Assembly (NCBI GenBank): GCA_026724425.1
Contig: JAIUCV010000351.1
Coordinates: 558,001-622,000, forward strand
Length of the DNA: 64,000 bases
Direction: 5' to 3'
Source: Erythrophleum ivorense
Taxonomy: Eukaryota; Streptophyta; Magnoliopsida; Fabales; Fabaceae
The notes beneath the pieces were generated by a model. It worked only from the letters and a program-made list of their open reading frames with translations, had not been told where the DNA came from and ran no database searches. A program made the position numbers and the translations under genes. Shown in pieces: positions 32,439 through 44,623 of the stretch. Position 1 is the stretch's first letter. Each line of letters begins with the position of its first letter.

Positions 32439-33165
32439 ATGGTGTGTCTAAGACTATTACCTTATATAGAGATAGTAAATTCCCGGGGGATTTCAAGAGG
32501 GCCTTGTGGAAGATGTTTGATTCTACTTTGAATTATAGTAGCGCCACTCATCCATAAACAAATTGATACAAGTGGTGAATAAAATGTTATGGAATTTAAT
32601 TTGCAATATTTGTGGAGATAGGTCGAAGCATTAGGATTCTACTTTGACACGCCCTGAAATTGCATACAATAGTGCAGTCCATAGTGCCATGGGGAGATCA
32701 CCTTTTTCTGTTGTTTATACTAAGCCACCACAACATGCCTTAGATCTGATCAAGTTCCCTAAGGTTCCCTGGACCAATATTGTTATAAAAAATTTAGCCA
32801 CTAAATGGCTAGATATTCAGATAGAGGTGAGACAGATGTTTAGAGTAGGCCAATGTGAGGCTATAGATCAGCATCGCATGGTGTAGGTCTTTTAGAAGGG
32901 AGATCAAGTAATGGTATTCCAACAATGTGAGTGTTTCCTAATGAGCACTTATAGCAAACGGCAGCCCAAGAAATATAGGCCATATCAGATAGTGAAAAAG
33001 ATAAACGACAATGCTTATATCGTGAATCCGTTTGACGCAATGGGGATCTCCAAAACATTTAATGTAAAAAACATCTTCTCATTTTATTCATTTGACGAAC
33101 CATTATACTTAATGTTTTGAGTACCTCGAGGATGATTTCTTTCCAAATGGAGGAGACTAACACAG
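32439..33165 (+). pseudogene. Gypsy retrotransposon integrase remnant
   Basis: This is the end of a Ty3/Gypsy pol gene. Integrase-core pieces SKTITLYRDSKFPGDFKRAL, then WKMFDSTLNYSSATHP (32450-32560), are followed by EIAYNSAVHSAMGRSPFSVVY and HALDLIKFPKVPW (32650-32790). The C-terminal domain follows: KYRPYQIVKKINDNAYIVN and MGISKTFNVKNIF (32960-33080). Several stops and a deletion between core pieces disable it. No reverse transcriptase is present nearby, and the LTR relation to the region on the left is uncertain. Confidence 0.8.
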
Positions 33166-33611
33166 AGCATTTAGCTGATGACTTCATAGACTAAACTAAT
33201 TGACAAAAATCTAAGCATAAGACTCATAAGGTTTAACGGTCAAGGGATTTTTAAACGACTATAACTTTTGATTTGTAAAATGTTTTGGATAATGTGATAT
33301 ACCTACAAGAAGCTCTTTTCAAGCCTGTCAACATAGCAATAGGGATTTTCTTGCTTAGGGTATTATGGAAGTCCAAAATCCTTCATTTCTGCATACGTTG
33401 GAATGATTTTAATTATTTTTCTATTTTTTTTATTTTGTGGCATTTCGTTAATTTCTTTTTCATTAAGAGTTATTTCATTACTTATTCTAGTTGGCTAAAA
33501 TTGCCTATAATTTTATTTCAAATTATTCATCAATAAAGGTACTATTCAATATCAATTATGTTCTTTACATTCTACATTTTTGTCAAACGTGTTTGTCAAT
33601 CCACGCGAGCT
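33166..33611. other. Intergenic, AT-rich
   Basis: Follows the integrase remnant; a purine-rich GGAGGAGAC lies at about 33150. No gene is seen; open frames here are short and low-complexity. Confidence 0.35.
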
Positions 33612-33830
33612 ATGCGGCATCAGGCGTAGCCGTTTCAGAATCAATTCCAAGACACCATCTTCAATAATTGACCATTAACTGCTGTTGTTCTCCTTCTTTG
33701 TTGTTTATGCTTCTCATATTGCTGCTTCCTTCTTTGCTGTGCGCCAGTCCTCTCAGGATATTCATATGCTTCCTATTGGGCAGAAACGAAGAGAAACAAA
33801 ACCCACATTCAATATCACCTTTCAAGAAGA
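33612..33830 (-). pseudogene. F-box/DUF295 5' fragment
   Basis: The minus strand matches only the start of the F-box family genes: the leader, the Ser-rich linker and the beginning of the F-box. GGCGTAGCCGTTTCAGAATCA at 33613 parallels GGCATAGCCGTTCTAGAATCA at 25840, with the following CAATTCCAAGACA shared. The rest of the gene is absent. Same strand as all other copies. Confidence 0.75.
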
Positions 33831-33904
33831 GGAAGGGAAGTAAGATGTACAAACTCTTTTTAAGAAGAGAAAGGCCCATATTGTTCACTAAATAAAGAAT
33901 AAAA

Positions 33905-34800
33905 AAGGCCCATTATTAATTAATGTAGTGTTGTAAAACCAATAGGCTCTCACTTTTGCCCACCACTAATTAATTAAAACCCAAACTTGGCTAGTCACTT
34001 TTGCATCAATATCCATGCCAACTAAGTTTAATTTGGTTTAAAGTATATATAGATCCAGTTTTTAAAAAGATTTATTACAATCATGAGAAATTATGAATTT
34101 TGTTCAGGTTAAATTTCTTCTTCAAGGTTACACATTTCAGATATCAATTTGATATATTTAAAATTTTACTCTCAAAAAATTCTTCCAAAAAAAATTTGAA
34201 CTCCTGTTGAAGCATAAGAGATAAAATAGTTTTAATTTGTTTGAGACATTCAAAGTGGAGCAATGATCTTGTTTCTGTACAAAAATGTAGTTTCTTATCA
34301 AAACATGGATAGTTTTAAAAAATGAGATTGCGTTTTATTGATATTATTTATGATGTCTCACTTTAAATTTTATTTCAATTTCATATTTTATCATATCAAT
34401 ATCCTATCGATGTCATACTTTATAATTTTTTACAAGTATACCAACTTAAGTAGTTTTCATAACTTCAAAGTGTGTCCTGCCTTTAAATAAGTTAAAAATG
34501 ATTCAAACCCTAGTATAATTACTTTGGATTCTCTGCACTAAGAGAGAGAGAGAGAGAAAGTGATACTAAATTATAAGAGTGTGTATAAAATTTATTTTTT
34601 TACTTTATACTTGTTCTTTTTCTTTTCTCCATCTCTTTCTTATTACATTATATGCAGTAATTTATTTACACAAAGGATCCAAACTCAAGCCAGATTGATA
34701 GATAAAGCAATTCATGTACCCAAACCAGTTTACTATTTCAATTTTAAGATTTATAACAGAAGAAACAAGATTTCTGAGTCAGTAAAAGTCTCGAAGTAAT
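33905..34800. repeat. Diverged segmental duplication, copy 2
   Basis: Counterpart of 10868-11350, with matching sub-blocks at about 33913-34005 and 34670-34790. The middle (34010-34660) is extra or diverged here. It lies directly upstream (right) of the F-box 5' fragment. Confidence 0.65.
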
Positions 34801-35089
34801 TGGAGTAATTACTAGCAAGGAGATGCTGTGAAAGAAACATCATAAGCAATTTTAGCCAAACAAAGTCCCAAGTGGTTTAATTTGTCATAAATCTGCATAT
34901 GATATTAAATCCAAAATACAAACAACCTAACTATTTTCAGACAATCATCATAAGCATACAAAAGGAAACGTACAAACAAAATCAGAAAGAATCACCATTT
35001 GAGGCCAATAATCTGGCGAAAGAGAATCTTTCATTTGGTGAAGATTAGACTTATGCCAAGTATTTTGTTTAAGATTTACATAGAAATCC

Positions 35090-35525
35090 AATCAAAAGAT
35101 CACATCTTCTTTATAGTACAACGAGCTATTTAGTCAACAGTCAAGTTAGTATGGTGCCTAACCTAATTAAAATGAGCAAAACTCAAAAGATTAAGAATAG
35201 CCTTTAATATTATCAGAGATCGCAATACACCGTCAATTTGAAACGTGGGATGAAGAAGAAATAGAATGAATAAGAGCATGGCAATTAGATTGCACAAGAA
35301 TTTTTGACAGAACCAAATATTGCACTTGCAATTTGAAGACTTTTTTGCATTGGCAAGGCCTTAGTGTAGAACAGTGAGAAGGCATGAACCAAAAATCACT
35401 TCTGTCGATAACTGTAGCATTGGCATCCCTAACAATAATCCCAATATTAGTACGTGACCCTCGAACAGTAACAAAGAGGCTATCAACATTAATTTGTTAC
35501 CCTCAACACTTGATTGAGTCTAAGA
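35090..35525 (-). pseudogene. LINE RNase H remnant
   Basis: The minus strand at 35491-35407 reads in one frame NVDSLFVTVRGSRTNIGIIV then RDANATVI. This is the start of the RNase H-like (RVT_3) domain of plant LINE/non-LTR elements (family pattern: NVDG...GxGxVxRDxxG). The continuation to about 35100 is broken by stops, with a late HHTNLTVD-like piece where the family has a histidine-containing end. No reverse transcriptase is seen. Confidence 0.55.
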
Positions 35526-38500
35526 GAATTGTGGAATTTAAAACTCCGTTTGGTTTGTTTGGTTTGTAGTATCGCAAACGTATTTTTTTTATATAACTTG
35601 TGTAATATTTATTTTGTTCTTATATTTATTATTCTATCTATTAAATTATTTTTTAAAAAATAAAGATAAAATAATTATTTTTTATTTCACCTACCTTACT
35701 TATATATTTTTTATATTCCTTTTACTATTATATCTTTCAATCAAATACACTATAAGTAACGGAAAAAGACTAGGTTTCATAAAAATAATTAGCTACTTCG
35801 AATATGTCAAAAGTTTCATTGTAAATTAATTGGTCTAGTTGTTGTTTGCCAATCATTACTCAAACTAAAATACTTATCAAGACAATTACTAGTAACTATT
35901 TTTCTTTTACCAAAAATAATTGCTTATTTTCAAAACTACAATCATGCTTTACAGAAATAGCAAAAGGTCATATGTGGTTGTATATTGTTGATGAATAGAC
36001 TTTGGATATTTTATAGTAATACAGTTGTATATTAAAAAAGTGAGTGACATAAGGGGTTGAGAGTGTATATAAGACTTATTTCTTCTTTTTATACTTATTT
36101 CCCTTTTTTCTCTATCCCTCTCTTATTATGTCATAAATTTATTTAGCGTAGAAGATCTGAGCTTCAATGAATATAAGAAACTCTGTATTCTTTAGTAATG
36201 TGTTGGAGGAACACTCATCCAAGATTTATATCTAATTTCTCCATTTGTACATTGTTTGGAATCCACCATTTTTATCCATTCTTTCCAAATACTACCAAAT
36301 GGCAATACGTTAAAACAAGAAAAGTGAAATGCGGAGGATTTTTTTTTTTCCTTTTTGTTGACTAAAAAATAGGAAAGAATAAAAAAAAGTGAAATGAGAA
36401 GTAAGATAGATTAAAAGGGTGAAAAAACAATGAGAATTAAGCAAAAGAGATAAAAAAGAATGAAAAGGTTGAGAAATAATATAGAAATCTGAAACCAAAT
36501 TTAGGAAAAATCTCTCACCGAAAGGAAGAGGAGCCCTACTTTTAGTTGAGAAGTTTAGTACCGGAAGTTATCAATTTTTCAATAATTATGCATCATTCAT
36601 TATTTTTATATTTAAATTAAAATTATGTATTAAATCAAGATATTTAAGTTTCCCTCTAACCAAATATATTAGTACTTTTATGCACCTTTTAATTAATTTA
36701 ATAGAAATAATTTTTAAAATAAAAGATAAAAATGTAAGTGCTGCATCGATCCAAGCAATATACTTATAGGTTGAACTTAAGTAAAAAATTTTAAATACTT
36801 ATTCTCATATTCTTTAGTAAAAATATAAGATATAAATAAATTTTTTTTAAAAAATTCAACCATGATTAAGTGTAAAAAAGATTTACTTATCTAATTTTTA
36901 TTAAAGAAGATAAAAACAAACACACAGCATCTAATGATTTCTCCTATATTTGTTAAATTCGTTCGGCCACTTGGGCCCATGCAAGGTTTGGGCCTTTACG
37001 ACCAGAATAAAGGAAAAGTAGGGCAGGGATCTTGTAACTTTGTTCAGATTTGGACCAAAAGCAGAAATAATTCCCTTTAACTTTTTGAGTAATGGGCCTT
37101 CTCGCAGTTGATCAGGTCCTTGTGGACAGATATAAACAGTTGTATATTTCATCATTTGGGACCACAGAATTTAAGAAGGGTGGACCCACTTTTTGGTGAA
37201 TATCTCTTCTTTGTGGGTTCCACTATGTGGTCCATAATTTCATGGACCATGGTTCGTCAGAAACCCGCACAGCTTTATTTTGTTATAGAGATTCTGGTTT
37301 TATTTTGTACTAGGTAACAGAATCCTCTTTGTTTTTTCTCTTTAAAAAAAAAAAAGACTAAAAGGGTTTTAGGTAACTGATAAGAATAAACAATATTTCT
37401 CTTTTAACAACTTAGTTTCAATTTTTATGAAGAATATTTAAAGTGTGAAATTTTAAAAGCATAAAAGAAAATATATTTGTAAGATCTTCCAAAAAATGAT
37501 TTATTACGGACAAATTCAAAGAAAAAATTTAACTATAATTTTTCAGACGTTTGTTATCAATTTTTTTAATATGTATAATATGAATTTTTTATAATTTATT
37601 GCTCTATAATTGATTTTTTAAATAATTTTTATGTGTTATATTTTTTCTAATTAAAAGCTTGATAATAAATATTTTTTAAAAATTTAATTTAAATCTTGTC
37701 CTTAAGAATTTTGTTTTTGACTTAAAATGCTCATGTTTATTTGTTCTAAAGGTATTTGCCTAGTGTCAATTTAAATGTAAAAGCCTAAATTTTACATGCA
37801 ACCTTACAGTACATTGAATATGAGAGTAAAATGCAAACCTCGCAAAAAAAAAATATCACGCTTATAACTGCCAAACCTACTTAGCAATAGAAACAATTTT
37901 TACATACATCAGAAATGTCATGTCATTTATACACTTAACAATTAAGATTTATTTTGTACGCTTGCACGTGGACTTCACCTATACTACACATAGACTCCAC
38001 CTATACAGACTAAATTTTAGTCATTAAATTACTCTTAGTACATAATGCACCAAGAACACCTAAAAAAAATTCTAGCAATAGAATGCCTCTTTCAACATTT
38101 TTTTTTAAATTTTGTGGGTTGTTAACTTTTTAACCTCTCGAAAATGTGGGTTGCCCACACATATCGGAGCATCATTTTATTCAGAGGATTTTTTTTTTTT
38201 TTACCAAAAGAAAATTTACCTGGAGTTCTGAAATTATCACATGGATTTAGCTTATAAATTGTACCATTTTCAGGTGTCTTTTATTTTTATTTTTTATTGT
38301 GACAAAAGAGTACTTTTTTTCCCATTGAATGATGAAGTTCCAAAACCATAATTAATGGTGTCCTTCTTAACTGTACAAGTTTTGTTTATAAGCCTGCCAC
38401 ACCCCTTATATTTTAGTGGATGTGAAAACTACTATTAACTCTCTAAAATAATCCTATGGTTATAGTGCCCATTTAAATTTGAATTTATTCACATTTTTAA

Positions 38501-41500
38501 AAAAAGAATTAATAGTGTTATAAACTTGTAAGAATGTACTAACTCCTTAACTTAACAACTAGGATAATACAATTGTTACTCCAATTATAATATGCAGAAG
38601 AATGACTTTTGAATGAAATCTGCATTCAGACTTCAAATTTTATTTTATATAATATTTTCTTAAACTTTGAATTAAATATTTCAAAAATAAAAAATATTTT
38701 ATTTCTTGAACCAAGGTTCAATTACAAAAGTATTACATAAACTTTAAAATATAACAAAATAAGTTCTAAAATTTTAAACTAAATTTCATTTAAAATTAAT
38801 GAAAGTTAAGAAATTTGACCTATATGATGAGCACTAATTTTTTGTTATATAGTAAAAGTATTCTCAAATTAATTTGTGTGTTAATTAAAATTAAGTGTTT
38901 TTAAATGAGTTTAAGGGTGCACCTCTCTCATCATTCATATAGTTTAGAAGAATAAATTTTCATAAATATTAATTTTAAAATTTAAACTCAAATAATTAAA
39001 ATAAAGAAAACCACACCTTTAATCACCGAATTATACCATTAAGGTGGATTAGCGCTCCTTTGAATAAACTTTATAGAGTCTATCGTACGGTGCCCCTCCC
39101 TACTTGCAATTCTAAAAGCCTATAAAGTCCAATTCAGAATAGCATCGAAGGGTGGCTTAGAAAAAATGCTACTCCTATTAATTAAGAATCAATACCCTTT
39201 CAGCATTGCAAAGCCCTACAAGAATTGGCCCCAGTATTTTTTACTGCGTTGCATAATGCTGTACAGTGCAGAATGCTTAAAAAATAATAGTAAATAAAGT
39301 ATTAAAAAAATAGAATGACCTTTCTATTTAGAGGACACTGTAAACAATATTATATTTCTTGCACAATAAAAAATCAAGACTGCTAAATTGAAGTGCATGA
39401 GAAGAGCTCGCGAGCTTTTATCATTCATAATGAACTCGCAATCACTTCAGGGATTCATTTAATTTTTAGCATAATACTTGCTCTAAGATATTATTAGTCA
39501 TATTAAAAATAAATGCTTGAAATAGATTTAATTTACAAAAAATAAATAGATTAAACTTAAGAGGAACTATATTTTGATCATTCAAATTAGGTTTAACTTC
39601 AATTGGCTTTTTCAAGTTTTTTTATTATTATTTTGATGCTCAAAAGTTTAATATTGTTCTAATTCTATAATTTCAAAAACCAAAATACTAAAATAATATT
39701 ATACAATTTTTTAAGAAGCAAATATTTTATATGGTTAAAACAAAATCAACTTTTTAAATATAGTAGTTATCCAAATTTTTTTTAAGAAGTAAGTTAATAT
39801 TAGAGTTATTTTGGATTATCAAAATAGAGCTTTACTCCTTTAATTAAGGTTAAATTAATATTTTGATTGCATAAATTAATCAAAATTTCAAATTCATTTA
39901 AGTTTGAAATATGTCAAAATAATCCTTATATTTTATTTTGTCTTATAAGTGGCCGTAAATCCTGAAGTCTATCAATCAATTCGCGGCCAAGATGCCTCCA
40001 ATTATGCTAACGTTTTATGTTGGCTTTATTAGTCGCTCAACTTCAAAAAAACCCTAAATTGAGACATTAATCAATTTGAGAGAAGAGGTAATAGGACAAC
40101 TTTCAGAATTAATAACCATGTAAGATGTTATTTCAACAGAATTAAAGTTATCTTAGCTAGGTTAATATAATTGATGATTTAGAGCACTTATATCACGAAA
40201 TAAAAGGTAATGAATGGTTTTGACACATTTTAAACGTAAGACACCAATTTAAAACATTAAATAAAACTAAAATAACAAATACTAAATGAACTTTAAATTA
40301 ATCATAAAGATTATATTTTGTAATAAAATATATCTATATTTTTATACATGATTTATTGGGTTTACTACCAAATCAAAATTTAAATTTTATTTTATATAAA
40401 CGTTTATTAAATGTTAAATTTAAATATTAACAAATAAAAAATAAACAACATAATAAGTCCTTAAATTATAGATTTGTTACAACTTTAATATTCAAACATT
40501 AAAATGTAACATTTTACCCCTTAAATCTTCACGAAGAGTAATGATGTTATGCATCAATTAAAACTAACATTTAAAAATTACTTAACTCCATTCTCCAAAA
40601 AAATTAAATATAACTCCATTCATAATCAACTCTACTCTTCAAAAAAATTCATTATGAAGATTAAAAAGGCCATAGAAAAGGGAATATCTTCCAAAAAGAG
40701 AAGGGTGATATCTTTTATAGGATCTCAATGACCAAAGCAGTTCTTAAAGCAATTATTAGGCACAATTGAAGATTCCAAAAGCCCAATTACAAGCAATTTA
40801 GAATTATAAATATATGGCTGCCTACATATCCAACCAAATTAACATTAAAAATAAGGATGAGAAGATCTCCAGATTCTCCACTAAACTTGTTTTACTTCAT
40901 ATTTTAGCACAAGAGGCACGGGTGCGGCCATGGTTGCCCCAAAAGGAAAATAAACGTCATTTGTTTCTTATTAAATTATTTATAGGGTTTGTTTGGTTTA
41001 GTATTTAAATGGTTGAAAAGTTGGTTTGTACAGAAAAATATGAATTTGTCTTAAAAATTAGTTCATTTGGTTTGGTGATGTTTATCCTCCAAACTCCCAT
41101 CTACAGTGAAGTGAAAAAAAAAAACTTGTTTTGCATTAGATGAATTGTATTAATAGTGAAAATTATTTTTCAAAAAAAAAATTCAAATATAAATCATGGT
41201 CATATTAACTCACTTTTGGCCAGAATAAAATTTACAAATTAGGTCGATTCAAGATTAAGTTTACACAACTTTAATTCAAAGATACACATAGTCATATGGA
41301 TATCTAAATTATACCTTTCTTTCTTGTATCACAAACTACATACAAATCTTTTAAAGTTAAAAAAATATATCAAAATAAAGAATAATATTAATTCTTTTAT
41401 TAAAAAATGACTTAATAAAAAATATATTTTTGAACTTTTATTTTAACATTATTTATTTTATGTTAAAAATCATAAAGTTAATTTATGCCAAATCAAAAAA

Positions 41501-42313
41501 GTGATTATAGCTAAATTCATATTTAATACTTTCTATACTATATAAGCAATGAATATAAAAATTTGATCGAAATAAGAGCTAATTGTAGCTTTTTTATTTT
41601 TTTTGGCTAAAGGATGTTAGTATAACACATTTTTTATTTCAAAGAAAATAAGTGTAATTCTTCAAGGGAAGAAAAAAAATTATGTAATTTGAGTATCTCT
41701 TAAAAAAAAGAATAATTTAATCTATTTTTTTAATGATGTTACGGACACAATGCCTACCGATGCTAAGCTCACAACTTGTTCATTATCATTTTAACCATGA
41801 CATAATTCTTATGCTAAATCTATACAAAAAATTTCTTAAATTCTACGTAATTTGTAAATGGCATTGTTTCACCTATTTCATCCTTAATATCAACATTTCA
41901 TATGTTATTTCAATTCCTTCATAATTTATGTTGAAGTTTTAAGTGAGATATAGGATAACATATGGTAAAATAGATAAAATGACATTATGAATATTTGTGA
42001 GTTCAATACGGAAGAAGACGTTAAAATTCGAATACAAGTTAAAAGATATTTAGCACTTTGTTATCTTTACAAAGTATACAAGATGTATGTTTGGATACAT
42101 TCAAAACAATATATTTGTATTTGATATATATATATATATAGACACACACTTAAAATGTCTAAAATCATACATTTTTTTCATACTATCAAGAAGAAAAATT
42201 TAAGGATTTTGGTCCCCTTGAAATTTTAATTTTCACGAAGTATCAGTTGTATATATAATTGATATTTTTAATTATTATATCAAGCATAAAAATTTAAACA
42301 TAACTTACACCTA
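35526..42313. other. Long gene-poor, AT-rich tract
   Basis: Nearly 7 kb with no coding region, RNA gene or bounded element I can support. Slightly more GC-balanced patches occur at 36950-37320 and 39040-39260, without a credible frame. All open frames are under about 75 codons and low in complexity. Confidence 0.5.
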
Positions 42314-42610
42314 AGGTGCGATTTCTTTACACTTCTCAAAGAAGGGCACAGTATGCACTTCTTTGAGAAGTGATCAGGATCGTTCAGATTTTAATTTTTT
42401 AATTTTTTAATTTTTATTTAAAATATTATTTTTTAAAAAATTATATAGTTAAGAGATTAATTTTATCTGATATTTTATATTTTTTAAAATAATAAAAATA
42501 TTTAAATTTAAAAAAATTAAAAATAAATCTAAATCATCCATATCATATTTGAACGGCCCAGATGAGAAGTGCACCTCCCTACCCTTCCCCAAAAATCAGT
42601 TCCGCTTACA
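42314..42610. mobile_element. MITE-like element with diverged inverted ends
   Basis: The left part, GCACTTCTTTGAGAAGTGAT...GATCGTTCAGATTT (42355-42394), is complementary to the right part, AAAT...TGAACGGCCCAGATGAGAAGTGCACCT (42546-42575), around an AT-rich core of TTTTTAATTTTT type. The ends are diverged and no target duplication is clear. Confidence 0.55.
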
Positions 42611-43476
42611 CCTATGTATTATGAATAAATAAAAATTTAAAATATCAATATATCAAATATTTCTTGTATCAGTTAACGAACTAACTAACTCGTAGGCACG
42701 AGTCTTTCAATTTATCTGCCACTTAAAAAGGAAAAAATAAATTCTATTTAATTATATATATATATATATATTTTTTTTTTGGGTTAGCTTTAAGGTTAGG
42801 CAACCTAAATAATTGGAAATTGAACTTACACCGTGACTTACACGAAGTTGGGACTTTGGAAGTAGTCAACATCGCTCCTCTATCATCCCACGTGACAACC
42901 ATGGATTTTTCCATAATTTATTTATATATTTTTTCTTTTATTATTTATTTTTTTATTTTTTCTTGCTGGTTGAAGAAGGTGCCAAGGTATACTGTAAAGT
43001 ATGAACAGTAAGCAGGGCCATATTTTAATAGGAAAATGAAATAGTCTTCAGCAACTTGTAAGCGAGAAATCATTATTCAGCTATGTAAACTGTAGTGAAA
43101 GAAAAAAAGATTCAATTTCAAAGGCTCTCACAGTCTCATCATATAAGCTTCCTCATGATTTATAAGCTAGAAGAAGAAATTAGGAAAAAGAAAAGGAGGG
43201 TTATAGAGAGAATCACATAATTAAACTCAGCTTTCCATGGTTCTTCTTTCAAACAACTCAGTTTTCTTACATGAATGTAGCATGAGTGATATTTAAATCT
43301 TGTTTAGTGAGAGTAAAACGAAAAGAAAAGAAAAAAAATTGATTATATATGATTAATCTCGAAAGACAAACAGGATCAGAAAAAGTTAGTAAAAAGTTGA
43401 GAGACTTTAAAAACTGAAAGAAAGAGAGCAGCTTGACATACCTAGAAGGAGATGAAGAAGGAGAAAGAGTAAGAGC
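42611..43476. other. Intergenic, downstream of MIR390
   Basis: AT-rich, with a TA/T run at 42755-42780. The part from about 43100 to 43476 is probably within the MIR390 primary transcript's 3' side. No protein gene is seen. Confidence 0.4.
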
Positions 43477-43488
43477 ATGAAGAAGCCA

Positions 43489-43509
43489 TGAAACTCAGGA
43501 TGGATAGCG
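43489..43509 (-). ncRNA. miR390* (3' arm)
   Basis: Begins CGCTATCCATCCTGAGTTTC on the minus strand and pairs with the mature strand; the exact Dicer ends may differ by one base. Confidence 0.9.
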
Positions 43510-43556
43510 CTAAAGAAGATCAAGGAAATGCATGAGCAAGAAGAAAGATCATCCAT

Positions 43557-43577
43557 GGCGCTATCCCTCCTGAGCTT
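43557..43577 (-). ncRNA. miR390: Mature miR390 (5' arm)
   Basis: 21 nt, identical as far as I recall to the conserved land-plant miR390 sequence, with the 5' A preferred here by AGO7. Confidence 0.97.
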
Positions 43578-43728
43578 TACAGATTCTTCTGCACGAATCA
43601 AATCAAAAGGAGCATGAGGTAAGGGAAACAAATGGAGGCATGTAATAAAGGTAGATGGCTAGCAGGTAGCATGATATGATGAATCATTAAATGCTTCTGA
43701 TACAAGGTGGGGAGGGACGTAGCAGAGG

Positions 43729-43737
43729 TATTTATAG
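43729..43737 (-). promoter_or_regulatory. TATA box of the MIR390 transcript
   Basis: CTATAAATA on the minus strand, followed by ...CCTCTGC. Start of transcription is expected about 30 bp downstream, near 43700, giving a ~110-nt leader before the hairpin. The GA-rich run just upstream (43757-43772 on plus) is also common in plant promoters. Confidence 0.65.
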
Positions 43738-44342
43738 AAGATTGCAAGCACAGGCAGGGAGAGAGAGAGAGGGTGAACGCGAGATATGTAGAGAGAAACG
43801 TCACCAAATTAAGTGCTATTGACCAAAAATCGGGTTGGATTGGTTTGATATCTACTTGGATACATAGAAATTTTATCTCATTAATTTAATGAATATGGTC
43901 ATATTTGAATGAATCCAATTTAATCTTAGTCGATTTAGATTAAATTTAATCTGATGGTTGATTTTTGAAAAAAAATAATAGATAAAATTTTATATATTTA
44001 ACATCAAATATTTTTTAATCTCAAGTATGAAAATAAGCATTTTCAACAATTGAGACTTTAGGAATTAGAATTAGGTATTAGATATATAGATATATTATTA
44101 ATTTATAGTTAATATAAATGAATATATATATATATATTATAATTCTAATCACTTGGTTTGATTTTATTTGAATGTCTTACATAGTAATTGAACTTATTTA
44201 ATCAGTTTTGTTAAATTTCCATTCAATTAATTGATCAGTTCTCATCAAAGTATAAGATTAATTAGTTCAGTTCAATTGTAACTGAATATAATCAAATTTG
44301 CTCACCCTACCAAAAAGAGTTTGGTAAGTAAGAAGATACGGT
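43738..44342. other. MIR390 upstream region
   Basis: Likely promoter of MIR390. It contains a GA-rich tract at 43757-43772; further upstream it is AT-rich with a TA run at about 44120. No gene is seen. Confidence 0.4.
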
Positions 44343-44351
44343 ATATCTCTA

Positions 44352-44623
44352 AAGTTGTCAAAATGGATTAACTGTACTCATCCAAATTAGTCCACCATGG
44401 TTGAATTTTATCGGCCAAGACGAGTTAATTTGTTTATAAGAGGATTTATATATAAGTTGCTTTGCTCACTTAGTTTGAACTAGTGAGTTAAACAGTCACA
44501 AGTTAAATGAACTGGGTCAAAGAAAACTAAAATTTAAACAAGTTGGCATTTTAACTACTCAATCCACCATATTAAATTGGTTAAAGGAGCCGATGGATGA
44601 CTTGGATTAATTTTGACAATTCT
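44352..44623. mobile_element. MITE with inverted ends and probable 9-bp target duplication
   Basis: The left end AAGTTGTCAAAATGGATTAA is complementary to the right end (reverse complement AGAATTGTCAAAATTAATCC). Flanks are ATATCTCTA (44343-44351) and ATATCTTTT (44624-44632), an imperfect 9-bp duplication as made by Mutator-like elements, or a looser match by chance. Length is 272 bp and there is no coding. Confidence 0.55.

Larger units (their letters stand above)
43477..43592 (-). ncRNA. MIR390: MIR390 precursor hairpin
   Basis: The minus strand contains the complete 21-nt miR390 at 43577-43557 (begins AAGCTCAGGAGG, ends ATAGCGCC). The matching star strand is at 43509-43489 (begins CGCTATCCATCCTGAG). 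The two pair with the mismatches usual for miR390/miR390*. The flanks also match known MIR390 genes: GAAGAATCTGTA just before the mature strand, pairing with GGCTTCTTC after the star, and ATGGATGATC after the mature strand. The loop is about 47 nt. miR390 loads into AGO7 and cuts TAS3 transcripts to start tasiARF production, which controls ARF3/ARF4 in leaf polarity, phase change and lateral root growth. A TATA box lies 140-150 bp upstream. No overlapping protein gene is credible. Confidence 0.97.

Noticed and set aside
43407..43631. 74-codon minus-strand open frame over the MIR390 hairpin
   Set aside because: It overlaps the miRNA stem; the conserved bases are explained by the miRNA, and the peptide is hydrophobic low-complexity.
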